A DNA stretch of 40,088 nt, from positions 1 to 40,088 of the forward strand of contig VBDZ01000015.1 in NCBI GenBank assembly GCA_005881215.1, in the 5' to 3' direction. The stretch is from Chloroflexota bacterium (lineage in GTDB: Bacteria; Chloroflexota; Dormibacteria; CF-121). Below are positions 1 through 8,133 of this stretch, one piece after another (position 1 is the stretch's first letter; each line of letters starts with the position of its first letter). Made by a program: the position numbers and the translations under genes. The notes beneath the pieces were generated by a model. That model had not been told where the DNA came from. It saw nothing but the letters and a program-made list of their open reading frames with translations, and made no database searches.

Positions 1-1005
1 GACTTCGCCGGTCCATCGCCCCTAACGACCTGCCGCACACCGGCGATGGCGACCGCATCCAGCCCGACCGGGTTTAATCTGGCGCCCGGGGTGACGGCCA
101 GCGACCATGTCACCGTCCAGGATCCTGCCGGGAGCGGGACACCACAAGGGACGATCGCCTTCTTCCTCTGCGGCCCGACCCAGGTCACGGCGGGCGGCTG
201 CGCGGCTGGAAGCCCGGTGGGCGCCGTCAAGACCTTGATCGGCGGAGCCGCGACATCGGACCCGACGGCGGGAACGACTGCCCTTGGAACCTACTGCTGG
301 CGCGCGGCCTACACGCCGGGCGGGGCCAGCGTCGGAATCTTCGACACAGCTGGGCACACCAATACCGGCTCCGAGTGTTTTGCGGTCGGCGTTCCTGGAC
401 CCCCGGCTGCCGGCCGTGGGCTGAATCTGCCGATGCCGCCACCCGACTTCGTGCCCGCAGCCGCCGTGCGGGGTGATGCACCGGTCCAGATCAGCATCCC
501 CGTCCTGGGGATCGATGCACCCGTAGAGAATCTGGGCCTCCTCCAGAACGGTGCGATGGCGGTGCCGCAGGCCGTGTCCGATGCCGGCTGGCTAGGAAGC
601 GGGACGGCGCCGGGCTCGGTCGGCAACGCCGTGATTGCGGGGCACCTGGATGACGCCACCGGGCAGCCGGCCGCGTTCTGGCGGTTGGGCCGGTTGCGAT
701 CGGGCGACACGGTCATCGTTACCACGGCAGGCGGCGCGCAGTTGCGTTTCGTCGTCGTCAGAATCGCGCGGTACGACCGGCAGGCCGTCCCGCTCGTTGC
801 CGTCTTTGGGCCTTCGAAACAGCCGAATCTCAACCTCCTTACCTGTGCGGGCCCGTACCTGCACGACCATCGCACTTACCGCGACCGGCTGGTTGTGTAC
901 ACGCGCCTGGTTGACGTTGAACCAACGGTACGAGGCCGGCCTGGTGATCGCCTGGCGTTGGAGAGCATTCCCTCGGCGTCGCGACGTCCGACGGCGGCGA
1001 ATTAG
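1..1005 (+). CDS. Class F-like sortase with N-terminal Ig-like domain, 5' partial
   Basis: The frame is open from the window edge, so the true start lies upstream; ATG 46 falls inside a domain. Counting from ATG 46, residues 1 to about 125 resemble an Ig-like surface-protein module (FFLCGP, YCWRAAYTPGG, SECFAV, with paired Cys). After a Pro-rich linker, residues about 145-292 form a sortase fold. The sortase catalytic triad is visible as His200 (IAGHLDD), Cys267 (LLTCAGP) and Arg281 (YRDRLVVYT). Sortases are cell-surface cysteine transpeptidases. The TCAGP context and short domain fit class E/F enzymes. No LPXTG-type substrate is seen nearby. Fusion to an Ig-like module is unusual; a membrane anchor, if any, would lie upstream. 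Confidence 0.85.
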   Translation, partial: DFAGPSPLTTCRTPAMATASSPTGFNLAPGVTASDHVTVQDPAGSGTPQGTIAFFLCGPTQVTAGGCAAGSPVGAVKTLIGGAATSDPTAGTTALGTYCWRAAYTPGGASVGIFDTAGHTNTGSECFAVGVPGPPAAGRGLNLPMPPPDFVPAAAVRGDAPVQISIPVLGIDAPVENLGLLQNGAMAVPQAVSDAGWLGSGTAPGSVGNAVIAGHLDDATGQPAAFWRLGRLRSGDTVIVTTAGGAQLRFVVVRIARYDRQAVPLVAVFGPSKQPNLNLLTCAGPYLHDHRTYRDRLVVYTRLVDVEPTVRGRPGDRLALESIPSASRRPTAAN

Positions 1006-1035
1006 TCCTGAACCGCTCACGCTATCAATGAGTCC

Positions 1036-1461
1036 ATGAGCACGGCGGCCAGCGCGATCCTCTTTGTGGGTCGTCTCCTCTTCGTGGGGCTGTTCATGTC
1101 AACCGCCGTAAACCACATCCGCAGCCGCGATCGGTACGTCGCCATCGCCAAGGGGCGCATCCCGATCCCCTACGTGGCCGGCTGGCCGGCGGGCGTGTGG
1201 CTTTTGCTCGCCGACGCCTCGCTGGTGCTGGGGGTCTGGCCCGACATCGGCACCCTGATGCTGGCCGCCTTCCTGGTCCCCATAACCATTCTTTTTCACC
1301 CGTTCTGGGCGATCTCCGATCCGGCGCAGCGACGGACCCAGGAGATGAACTTCTACCGCAACGTCAGCCTGGTGGGCGCCGCTCTGGCGCTCTTTGCCCT
1401 GTTCTCGGTCGTTGGGCCCGGGCGCTTCGCCATTACCGGGTCGCTACTGAACCTACGATAA
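1036..1461 (+). CDS. DoxX family membrane protein
   Basis: This 141-residue protein has about four hydrophobic segments (roughly residues 6-22, 50-67, 72-90 and 107-127), typical DoxX/SURF4-like size and layout. The stretch around FHPFWAISDP with a following MNFYRN matches the DoxX family signature as I know it. DoxX proteins are integral membrane proteins associated with thiol and oxidative stress homeostasis; the exact reaction is unsettled. It starts at ATG 1036 and ends 4 nt before the OsmC gene, so the two are probably co-transcribed, which supports a redox role. Confidence 0.8.
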   Translation: MSTAASAILFVGRLLFVGLFMSTAVNHIRSRDRYVAIAKGRIPIPYVAGWPAGVWLLLADASLVLGVWPDIGTLMLAAFLVPITILFHPFWAISDPAQRRTQEMNFYRNVSLVGAALALFALFSVVGPGRFAITGSLLNLR

Positions 1462-1465
1462 CGAC

Positions 1466-1891
1466 ATGGCAAACGACGACCTGGTGGTGAACCGGGTCCA
1501 GTCCCGGAGCACCTCGACTCCGGGTCGCTCGATCAACGAGGTCCGCCAACACCGGCTGGTCATCGACGAGCCGACCCACCTTGGCGGGCCCGGCGAGGAG
1601 ATCACGCCCGCGGACGCCTTCCTGGCCGGGGTGTCGGCCTGCGGTGTGTTGCTGGTCCAGGGCCGGGCCCGAGAGACGGGGATTCGGCTCGACCAGATCG
1701 ACGTCAGCCTGGAGGCCGTCCGACACCGGCAGGACACCTCCGTCTTCCAGCACATCGACATGCTGTTTCGCCTCAGCGGTCCAACCCAGCCGCAGGCGCT
1801 CGAGCTCGTCGAGCACTACCAGGGCCATTGACCGCTCTATAAAGCGGTCGCGGTCGCGACCAAAATCTCGGTGAAGGTGGAGGTGTCGTAG
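1466..1891 (+). CDS. OsmC-family peroxidase, candidate selenoprotein (in-frame TGA at residue 122)
   Basis: Read conventionally the gene stops at TGA 1829-1831, giving 121 residues that lack the family's C-terminal cysteine motif. Reading through that TGA gives 141 residues ending at TAG 1889-1891, the normal OsmC length. The added segment is H-[TGA]-PLYKAVAVATKISVKVEVS, exactly where OsmC proteins have CPLY or CPVY and a closing beta strand. The TGA thus replaces the second redox cysteine; the first is intact as Cys59 (GVSACGVLL). A hairpin resembling a bacterial SECIS follows at 1846-1861. OsmC/Ohr proteins are thiol peroxidases for organic hydroperoxides. TGA is a normal stop elsewhere in the window. 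The gene lies 4 nt after doxX and is followed by a terminator-like hairpin 12 nt past the TAG. The alternative is a recent nonsense mutation. Sec insertion is inference; frame and homology are seen. Confidence 0.8.
1846..1861 (+). promoter_or_regulatory. Putative bacterial SECIS stem-loop after OsmC TGA
   Basis: GGTCGC-GGTC-GCGACC forms a perfect 6-bp stem with a GGTC tetraloop. The loop begins 21 nt after the A of TGA 1829-1831, within the distance known for bacterial SECIS elements, and has G in both first loop positions. It closely resembles the core of the E. coli fdhF SECIS (GGTTGCAGGTCTGCACC), which also presents GGTC in its apical loop. It lies inside the predicted read-through coding region, as bacterial SECIS elements do. 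There is no obvious bulged U equivalent to fdhF U17. SelB binding is inferred. Confidence 0.6.
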
Positions 1892-1903
1892 CCCCCACCC
1901 CGA

Positions 1904-1926
1904 CCCTCCCCCGCCCGCGGGGAGGG
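1904..1926 (+). terminator. GC-rich hairpin, terminator-like or dispersed repeat
   Basis: CCCTCCCC pairs with GGGGAGGG around a 7-nt loop, 12 nt after the TAG that closes the read-through OsmC frame. There is no T-tract, so rho-independent termination is uncertain. The same stem recurs at 15666-15686 and 33401-33423, also just past stop codons. Confidence 0.5.
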
Positions 1927-1979
1927 GGATACCGTGGGCACCGGTTTGAGGCGCGCATATATAGAGGTATAGGTGCGGC

Positions 1980-2615
1980 ATGGCTCCTCGTCGATCGCTC
2001 GAAAAACTCTCGCGCCGCGCCGGCGTCGAGCTCGGCCTCAAGGGCGCCCGCCAGGTTGCCGGCAAGAGCGGCCGCATCCGGCGGCCATATCCGCCTGGCC
2101 AGCAAGGCCGGCTGCAACAGGGCCGCCGCCGGAAGCGCGATTCGGACTACCTGCTGCAGCTCAAAGAGAAGCAGAAGCTGCAGTGGTTCTACGGGGTGCC
2201 CGCCGGGCAGCTCCGGCGCTACGTCGAGGCCAGCCGCCGGCAGCCACAGGCAACTGGGGAAGCGCTGTTGCGCGAGCTCGAGCTTCGCCTCGACAACGCC
2301 GTCTACCGGCTTGGATTCGCCGGGACCAGGGCCCAGGCGCGGCAGTTCGTGAGCCACGGTCACGTGAGCGTGAATGGCCGGCGGGTCAACCGTCCCTCGT
2401 ACCAGCTCCGGCCCGGTGACACCGTCGCCATCAAGCCGGGCAACGCGGTCGAGCCACTGGTTCGGGACGCGATCAGTCTCGGGTTCGTCGTGCCGGCCTG
2501 GCTCAAGGCTGATCAGGACACCTTGACCGGCCAGGTCCGCCATAACCCCGCGCGGGCCGAGATCGATATCCCGGCCGACGAGAACCGGGCGCTCGAGTTC
2601 TTCGCCAAGTATTAA
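1980..2615 (+). CDS. rpsD: 30S ribosomal protein S4
   Basis: The 211-residue protein carries the S4 landmarks: RRPYPPGQQG near residues 34-43, KEKQKLQWFYGV near 62-73, RLDNAVYRLGFA near 102-113, and an S4 RNA-binding domain (TRAQARQFVSHGHVSVNG). S4 nucleates assembly of the 30S subunit on 16S rRNA. The N-terminal zinc-binding cysteines found in many S4 proteins are absent, so this is the zinc-free form. It stands apart from other ribosomal genes, as rpsD does in several Actinobacteria, and may be either the sole copy or a paralog. ATG 1980 is preceded by AT-rich sequence (GCATATATAGAGGTATAGG) that could hold a promoter. Confidence 0.95.
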   Translation: MAPRRSLEKLSRRAGVELGLKGARQVAGKSGRIRRPYPPGQQGRLQQGRRRKRDSDYLLQLKEKQKLQWFYGVPAGQLRRYVEASRRQPQATGEALLRELELRLDNAVYRLGFAGTRAQARQFVSHGHVSVNGRRVNRPSYQLRPGDTVAIKPGNAVEPLVRDAISLGFVVPAWLKADQDTLTGQVRHNPARAEIDIPADENRALEFFAKY

Positions 2616-2670
2616 GGCGGCGAATACCCGGGCGGCGCAGGATTCCAGGCCTCACGGCCGTTCCACCCGC

Positions 2671-3045
2671 ATGACCTTCCTTCGGGTTGTCCTGAGCATA
2701 TTCGCGATCCTCAACGTCGTCTTCTGGGCGCTCCTCGCCTGGACCTGGGCAGTCAAGCCGGCCTGGGCCGCGCGACTGCCGCTCAACCTCGGCACCGACC
2801 AGCGCTTTCGCACCAGCGTGCCGGTGTGGGGTCGGCTGGCGGCGGCGGTGGCCGCGTTCTGGGCTGTCGCTGCGGTTCTCTACCTGACCGTCTACTCGGC
2901 GAACCGGCTGGCGTTCGTGGCGCTCTTCGTGCTGGCGGCGATTTTCCTCATCCTCGGGATCGGCGCAGCAGCCCGGGTGTATCAGGTCCTCCAGATGCCG
3001 AAGAACTCGATGCTGACGATGCCTCGCCGGCAGCAGGCCCGCTAG
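2671..3045 (+). CDS. Small membrane protein of unknown function
   Basis: This 124-residue protein has three probable membrane segments (about residues 4-26, 55-76 and 80-105) separated by a short loop with PLNLGTDQRFRTS. I do not recognise a family. The C-terminus is basic (MPRRQQAR), suggesting a cytoplasmic tail. It follows rpsD by 55 bp and overlaps the convergent EamA gene by 98 bp, which is unusual; either stop could be slightly misjudged, although both frames look coding. Confidence 0.6.
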   Translation: MTFLRVVLSIFAILNVVFWALLAWTWAVKPAWAARLPLNLGTDQRFRTSVPVWGRLAAAVAAFWAVAAVLYLTVYSANRLAFVALFVLAAIFLILGIGAAARVYQVLQMPKNSMLTMPRRQQAR

Positions 3046-3892
3046 CTCGACGCGTCGCCAGTAGCGAACCGGTAAGGATCAGCGAGAAACCGACGACGGC
3101 GCCCGCGGTGAAGGGCTCGTTCAGCAACGTGACGCCCAGTAGCAGGGCGACCGCGGGGTTGAAGTAGGTAATGACCGTGGCCCGCACCGGGCCCACCTCG
3201 CCGATCAGGGCGAAGAAGAGCAGAAAGGCCAGCGCCGTGCACACGATAGCGAGGATGGCGACGGCGAGCAGCGCCTTTGGCGAGGGGACGGTGGCCGGGA
3301 GTTGCCCAAGCGCGAGCGGGGCATAGACCAGGGCGGTCACGACCAGTGAGGCGGCCACGACCCCGATGGACGGGACACTCGGGAGCCGCCGCGCCACGAT
3401 GATCGGTCCGGTGGCGTAGCCGAGCGCGACCAGCCCGACCTCACCCACCGCCCCCAGGTCCCGGAAGGAGACGTCGAGCCCGACCAGCGCCCCGACGCCC
3501 AGCAAGCCGAGGACCAGGCCGGCGATGCGGCGGATGTCCAGCCGGTCATCACCGCGCGTCAGCCAGGTCACCACCGCACCAATCAGGGGCACCGCCGCGA
3601 TCAGCAAGCCCGTGAGTGAGCTGGAGAGGCGGCGTTCTGCGTCCGACAGCAAGAACCAGGGCAGCGACACCTCGACGACGGTGTAGGCGAGCACCCAGCG
3701 CCAGTAGGGAAGGAGGGGCCGCAACCCGCCGCGGGCGGCCGCGATCGGCAGCAGCAGCGTCGCCCCGACCGCCGTGCGCAGGAACACCAGGGTCACGGGT
3801 GTCAGCTCGCCCACGGCGATCTTGATCAGCAGGTAGGGGATGCCCCAGATGACCGCCATGGCGGCGAACAGCAGCCAGCCGCGTCGGGTCAT
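2948..3892 (-). CDS. EamA/DMT-family transporter
   Basis: The 314-residue protein shows ten hydrophobic segments in two EamA repeats. The opening AMAVIWGIPYLLIKIAVGELTP and the second-repeat ending around ITYFNPAVALLLGVTLLNEP are strong drug/metabolite transporter signatures. Members export amino acids or metabolites across the inner membrane; the substrate cannot be told here. The last 30 or so residues are a Ser/Gly-rich tail outside the family core, read antisense to the neighbouring membrane gene, so the C-terminus may be a run-on. Its ATG lies 13 bp beyond the stop of the ABC exporter gene, so the two are probably co-transcribed on the minus strand. Confidence 0.85.
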   Translation of the reverse strand: MTRRGWLLFAAMAVIWGIPYLLIKIAVGELTPVTLVFLRTAVGATLLLPIAAARGGLRPLLPYWRWVLAYTVVEVSLPWFLLSDAERRLSSSLTGLLIAAVPLIGAVVTWLTRGDDRLDIRRIAGLVLGLLGVGALVGLDVSFRDLGAVGEVGLVALGYATGPIIVARRLPSVPSIGVVAASLVVTALVYAPLALGQLPATVPSPKALLAVAILAIVCTALAFLLFFALIGEVGPVRATVITYFNPAVALLLGVTLLNEPFTAGAVVGFSLILTGSLLATRRASGPAAGEASSASSSSASGGPDTPGLLRRSRG

Positions 3893-3907
3893 GCCACCCG
3901 GATCAGC

Positions 3908-5995
3908 TCACGCGCTCGGGGCGATGTCGAGATCGACCTCTTCCGGCAGGACGTCCTCGCCGGTGTACGCCGCCGCCTGCAGCCGGAAGAGCCGGGCATA
4001 GCGGCCGCCGAGCCGCATCAACTGCTCATGAGTTCCCTGTTCGATGAGCCGCCCATGCTCGAGGAAGAGGATGCGATCGGCGCGCCGCACGGTCGAAAAC
4101 CGGTGGGAGATGTACACGGCCGTCCGGCCGCGCGTCAGCGACCGAAGCCGTTCGAACAGGTCATACTCCGCCTGCGCATCGAGCGCCGAGGTCGGCTCGT
4201 CGAGCAGGAGGATGCGAGCGTCGCGCATGAAGGCACGGGCCAGCGCCACTTTCTGCCATTCGCCGCCGGAAAGGTTCACGCCGGCGTCGAACCATTTCCC
4301 GAGCGCGGTCTCGTACCCCTGGGGCAGCCCGGCAATGAGGGAATCCGAGCCGGCCTGCCGGCTGGCCTTGACGACGGCGTCGTGATCGGTAAGGGCGCCC
4401 AGATTGCCGAGTCCGATATTCTCCGCCGCGGTCGCCTGATAGGTGACGTAATCCTGGAACATGCCACCGATCTGCGCCCGCAACTGGGCCGGATCGTAAT
4501 CCCGGATGTCGACCTCATCGATCAGGATGCGACCCGCGATGGGATCGTAGAGGCGGCAGATCAATTTGAAGAGGGTGGTCTTGCCGGCACCGTTGCGGCC
4601 GACGATGGCGATCGTCTCGCCGGGTGAAATCGTGAAGCTCAGATCGGTCAGCGCGTTTTCCTTCGCCCCGGGATAGGCGAAGGTGACGTGCTCGAACCGA
4701 ATCTCGCCGCGCATGGGCGTGGGAATCGGGACCGGCTTGTCCGGGGCCGGAAGGACGGTTTTCGTGTCGAGCAGCTCGAAGAGGTTGCTCAGGTAGAGAT
4801 TGTGCTCGTACATCCCCGAGAATCCCCCCAGGATCCCCTGGATCGAGTTCTGCACCGACTGGGCCGCGGTCGTGTAGAGGGTCAGGTCTCCGAGCGTCAG
4901 CCTTCCGGCGATCGCCTGCAGGGCGACGTAGAGGTAGGTGACCGAGGTCGCGATCGTGCTCAGGTTGCCCCACAGAAAGCCGATCGAGTAGCGGCGCACC
5001 ACCTGCCGTCGCTGGCTCCCGTAGTAGGTCCCGCCGATCAACCGGTAGCGATCGATGAAATACCGGCCGAGTCCAAAGAGCTTGACCTCCTTCGCGTAGC
5101 TGTCGGTGGTCAGCAGGGTGACCAGGTAGTTCATACGGCGAAGCAGACGGGATCCCCAGCGGGCGATGTTGTAGCCGCGCCAGCCGTACCGGGTGTCGGC
5201 GATGAAAGCCGGGATGGGGGAGATGAGGGCGATCAATGCCAGCAGCGGACTGACCACGACGAGCAGGGCGATCATGCTGATGAAGGTCAGCGTGGTCTGC
5301 ACCAGCCCGAAGGCGGTGGAGATCATCATCACCGGTCGGTTGATCGAATCCGTCTGGGCCCGGCGCAGCAGGTCATACGATGCCGGGTCCTCGTAGAAGG
5401 CGAGGTCCAGACCGGCCGCCTTTTCCATCACCATCAGCTGGATTCGCATCGAGACGGAGTTCTGCAGCAGCTGCTGGGTGATGTTGCGCGCCGTGCTCAG
5501 GAACGCGATCAGGGCAAAGATCAGCAGCTGCAGGACGGCCAGAAAGATGATGGCGTTCAGCGCGGTGTAAACCGGGTGCCACGGGCCAAGGTCGAGCCTG
5601 ACCTGGTCGGGGACCGGTTTCCCGCTGACGATCCCCTGGTGAACCACAATGCCCCGGACAACGGAGTTCACCAGCAGCTTCGATGTGTAGGCGGAGATGG
5701 CCGGGATGACCCCCGCCACGACGGTCGCGGCAAACAACCCAGCCGTGACCCCGGGGCTGGCATCCCACACGAGCCGGAGGACCTGCGGCAGCGCCGCCGT
5801 GGTCCCACGGACAGACTCTTTCAGTGTGCGCCAGCGGGTCCGCCAGTCCTTCGGACCCTGATCCGGCGGCTCCTCGATCACCGGATCCCCGGTCAGACCG
5901 CTGTTCGCCGGCCCGGTGTCCGGACTGCCGGAGCGGCGACGACCCCACATCCAGAACATGGAGGGGCCACCGTGACTCGGTGGCATCATTCCCAC
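3908..5995 (-). CDS. ABC transporter, fused permease and ATPase
   Basis: At 695 residues this is a complete half-transporter. An N-terminal cytoplasmic extension of about 75 residues precedes a six-helix membrane domain (about 85-375). The nucleotide-binding domain follows, with Walker A GRNGAGKT near residue 465, signature LSGGEWQ near 574, Walker B ILLLDEPTSALD and the H-loop ISHR. It probably exports lipids, peptides or drugs as a homodimer. The substrate is not evident. The start is uncertain: MGMMPPS at 5995 or the second or third Met shortly after. It lies upstream of, and close to, the EamA gene. Confidence 0.9.
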   Translation of the reverse strand: MGMMPPSHGGPSMFWMWGRRRSGSPDTGPANSGLTGDPVIEEPPDQGPKDWRTRWRTLKESVRGTTAALPQVLRLVWDASPGVTAGLFAATVVAGVIPAISAYTSKLLVNSVVRGIVVHQGIVSGKPVPDQVRLDLGPWHPVYTALNAIIFLAVLQLLIFALIAFLSTARNITQQLLQNSVSMRIQLMVMEKAAGLDLAFYEDPASYDLLRRAQTDSINRPVMMISTAFGLVQTTLTFISMIALLVVVSPLLALIALISPIPAFIADTRYGWRGYNIARWGSRLLRRMNYLVTLLTTDSYAKEVKLFGLGRYFIDRYRLIGGTYYGSQRRQVVRRYSIGFLWGNLSTIATSVTYLYVALQAIAGRLTLGDLTLYTTAAQSVQNSIQGILGGFSGMYEHNLYLSNLFELLDTKTVLPAPDKPVPIPTPMRGEIRFEHVTFAYPGAKENALTDLSFTISPGETIAIVGRNGAGKTTLFKLICRLYDPIAGRILIDEVDIRDYDPAQLRAQIGGMFQDYVTYQATAAENIGLGNLGALTDHDAVVKASRQAGSDSLIAGLPQGYETALGKWFDAGVNLSGGEWQKVALARAFMRDARILLLDEPTSALDAQAEYDLFERLRSLTRGRTAVYISHRFSTVRRADRILFLEHGRLIEQGTHEQLMRLGGRYARLFRLQAAAYTGEDVLPEEVDLDIAPSA

Positions 5996-6167
5996 GGCGC
6001 TACCCTACCGTAGATCCGGACCTCGCCCTGCGTGCTGATCTCAGTGGGCGACTGCGATCGCCTCGAGCCGGATGGCCTCCAGTCTTAGAGTTCGCTTAGC
6101 CGCCCCTCAGAACGGGTTCATCTCAATGGGCTTGAATCGATGAACTGTCAATGCCAGGGAGGGTGCA

Positions 6168-7217
6168 ATGATCAACCGACCACAGCTGGCTCGCCCGGAC
6201 GCCGGGAGCCCGACCGACAGCGCTCGAGAGCTCGCCGCCCGGGTGCCCGCACCGATCGAGCAGATCCTGTTCGAGGTCAAACGCCTGATCGTGGGTCAGG
6301 ACCGGCTGCTCGAGCGCTTGCTGATCGCCCTGCTTTCCGGGGGGCATGTCCTGCTCGAAGGGGTGCCGGGCCTTGCCAAGACGGTTACCGTCAAGGCCTT
6401 CGCTGAGGTGCTCGGCGGCAAGTCGGGCCGCATCCAGTTCACGCCCGACCTGGTACCCGCCGACCTGGTCGGCACCCGGATCTACAACCCGGGTCGCGCC
6501 GAGTTCACCACCGAGTTGGGGCCGGTGTTTTGCAACCTCCTGCTCGCGGACGAGATCAACCGCGCCCCCGCCAAGGTGCAGTCGGCGCTACTGGAAGCCA
6601 TGCAGGAGCGGCAGGTCACCATCGGCAAGGACACCCACCAGCTTCCCGAGCCCTTCGTCGTCCTCGCCACCGAGAACCCGATCGAAACCGACGGCACCTA
6701 TCCGCTGCCGGAAGCGCAGCTCGACCGCTTCATGCTCAAGGTGCTGGTCGACTACCCGTCCTTCCAGGACGAGGTGGTGGTGGTCGAGCGCATCACCGGT
6801 CCGGAGATCAAATTGCGGCAGGTCGTGACCCTGGATCAGCTGCGCGAGATGCAGAAGTCCGTTGCCGAGGTTTACGTCGACCCGGCGGTGCGGACCTACG
6901 CGGCCACGCTGTCCTATGCGAGCCGGCCCGGGAAGGTCAAGGGTCTCGAGGACCTGGCCTCCGCCATCGCCTACGGCGCCAGCCCGCGGGCGTCGATCAA
7001 CCTGGTGGCCGCCGGTCGGGCGCTCGCGTTCATGCGCGGCCGCTCCTACGTCCTGCCGCATGACCTGAGTGAGGTCGCGCCCGAGGTACTGCGCCACCGG
7101 CTGGTGCTCACCTACGAGGGGATCGCCGCCGGGGTCAGCGCCGAGACCGTCGTCCGGCGCGTGCTCGACCGTTTCCCGCCACCGCGGATCGACCTCGGGG
7201 ACCGGGTTGCTTCCTAA
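6168..7217 (+). CDS. MoxR-family AAA+ ATPase
   Basis: The 349-residue protein has Walker A GVPGLAKT at residues 65-72, Walker B with the DE pair near 128-129 (LLADEINRAPAK), and the MoxR segment ATENPIETDGTYPLPEAQLDRF. MoxR ATPases act as chaperones that assemble or activate partner complexes, usually with DUF58 and von Willebrand factor A proteins encoded next door, exactly as here. ATG 6168 has a GGGAGGG ribosome-binding site upstream. The stop overlaps the proposed start of the DUF58 gene, implying translational coupling. Confidence 0.93.
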   Translation: MINRPQLARPDAGSPTDSARELAARVPAPIEQILFEVKRLIVGQDRLLERLLIALLSGGHVLLEGVPGLAKTVTVKAFAEVLGGKSGRIQFTPDLVPADLVGTRIYNPGRAEFTTELGPVFCNLLLADEINRAPAKVQSALLEAMQERQVTIGKDTHQLPEPFVVLATENPIETDGTYPLPEAQLDRFMLKVLVDYPSFQDEVVVVERITGPEIKLRQVVTLDQLREMQKSVAEVYVDPAVRTYAATLSYASRPGKVKGLEDLASAIAYGASPRASINLVAAGRALAFMRGRSYVLPHDLSEVAPEVLRHRLVLTYEGIAAGVSAETVVRRVLDRFPPPRIDLGDRVAS

Positions 7218-8133
7218 CGCGCCCGGCGGCACCGTCCCGGTCGACGAGCTGATGCGACGCGCCCGCTGGCCGGTGCTTCGGCGACTGGGTTTCCATCCGG
7301 GGGGCGACGAGCAATCGCGATTCCGGGGCGTGGGCATCGAGTACAGCGACGTTCGCGAGTACCAGGCCGGCGACGACCCGCGGAGCATCGAGTGGAACAT
7401 CACCGCGCGCTCCGACCGTCCGTACGTTCGAGAATCGTTGCCCGATCGCGGCCTCGACGCCTGGATGCTGATCGACGTCACCCGATCACTGGATTGGGGA
7501 ACGGCCCGTTGTCTGAAGCGGCAGCTGGGCCTCGAGTTCGCGGCGGCGGTCGGCCAACTGTTGATCGCCCGCGGCAACCGGGTGGGGGCGCTGCTCTTCG
7601 ACGAGCGCGTCCGGGCGATCGTGCCGCCCCTGTCGGGACGCACCGCGCTGCTCCGCCTGATCGCGCGAGTGGAGAGGGAGGCGCAGGATCCCGCTTCGTC
7701 GACGAATCTCGGCCGGGCGCTGACGGAGGCCGGACGGTTGATCCGGAAGCCTTCGCTGGTGATCGTTATCACCGACTTCATGACCGCCGACGGCTGGCAA
7801 CGACCCCTGAGCTCGCTGGCGATGCGCCACGAGGTAATCGCGGCCTGGGTCACCGACCCGCGCGAGCGGGACATCCCGGACGTGGGGGTCGTCACCTTTG
7901 AGGATCCGGAGAGCGGTCAGCAGATCCTGGTTGATACCGGTGACGCCCGTCTGCGATTGCGCTTCGAGAGCGCCGCCGACACGCAGCGCGAGGCGATTCG
8001 CACCGATCTCCAGCGCGCCCGGGCGGCGATCGCCGAGCTCTCCACGGTCGCGGACCTGGTTCCGCAGCTGGTCCGCTTCATCAAACAGCGGGAGGCTCAG
8101 CGCGGCCGGCCGCCGGCGCGGGTGACGGCATGA
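7207..8133 (+). CDS. DUF58 domain protein
   Basis: The protein carries the DUF58 signature GVGIEYSDVREYQAGDDPRS followed by IEWNITARSDRPYVRE near residues 40-75, then a VWA-like region (LDAWMLIDVTRSLDWG). DUF58 proteins are partners of MoxR ATPases; their biochemical role is unclear. I chose TTG 7207, which overlaps the MoxR stop by 11 bp, because conserved sequence (VDELMRRARWPVLRRLGF) begins soon after. ATG 7252 is the alternative. Frames further upstream read through the MoxR gene and are not credible. The 3' end overlaps the VWA gene by 4 bp. Confidence 0.88.
   Translation: MLPNAPGGTVPVDELMRRARWPVLRRLGFHPGGDEQSRFRGVGIEYSDVREYQAGDDPRSIEWNITARSDRPYVRESLPDRGLDAWMLIDVTRSLDWGTARCLKRQLGLEFAAAVGQLLIARGNRVGALLFDERVRAIVPPLSGRTALLRLIARVEREAQDPASSTNLGRALTEAGRLIRKPSLVIVITDFMTADGWQRPLSSLAMRHEVIAAWVTDPRERDIPDVGVVTFEDPESGQQILVDTGDARLRLRFESAADTQREAIRTDLQRARAAIAELSTVADLVPQLVRFIKQREAQRGRPPARVTA

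Noticed and set aside
1466-1891. General reassignment of TGA to an amino acid
   Set aside because: TGA ends many clearly complete genes here, for example apbE, the VWA gene and the HNH gene, so only context-dependent recoding is plausible.
4688-6013. Long plus-strand ORF opposite the ABC exporter
   Set aside because: Composition is rich in Asp, Gln, His and Gly, typical of a shadow frame, and the minus strand encodes a complete ABC protein with all motifs.
6588-7895. 435-residue minus-strand ORF opposite MoxR and DUF58
   Set aside because: It has low-complexity Arg/Ser content and no domain, while the plus strand carries full family motifs.
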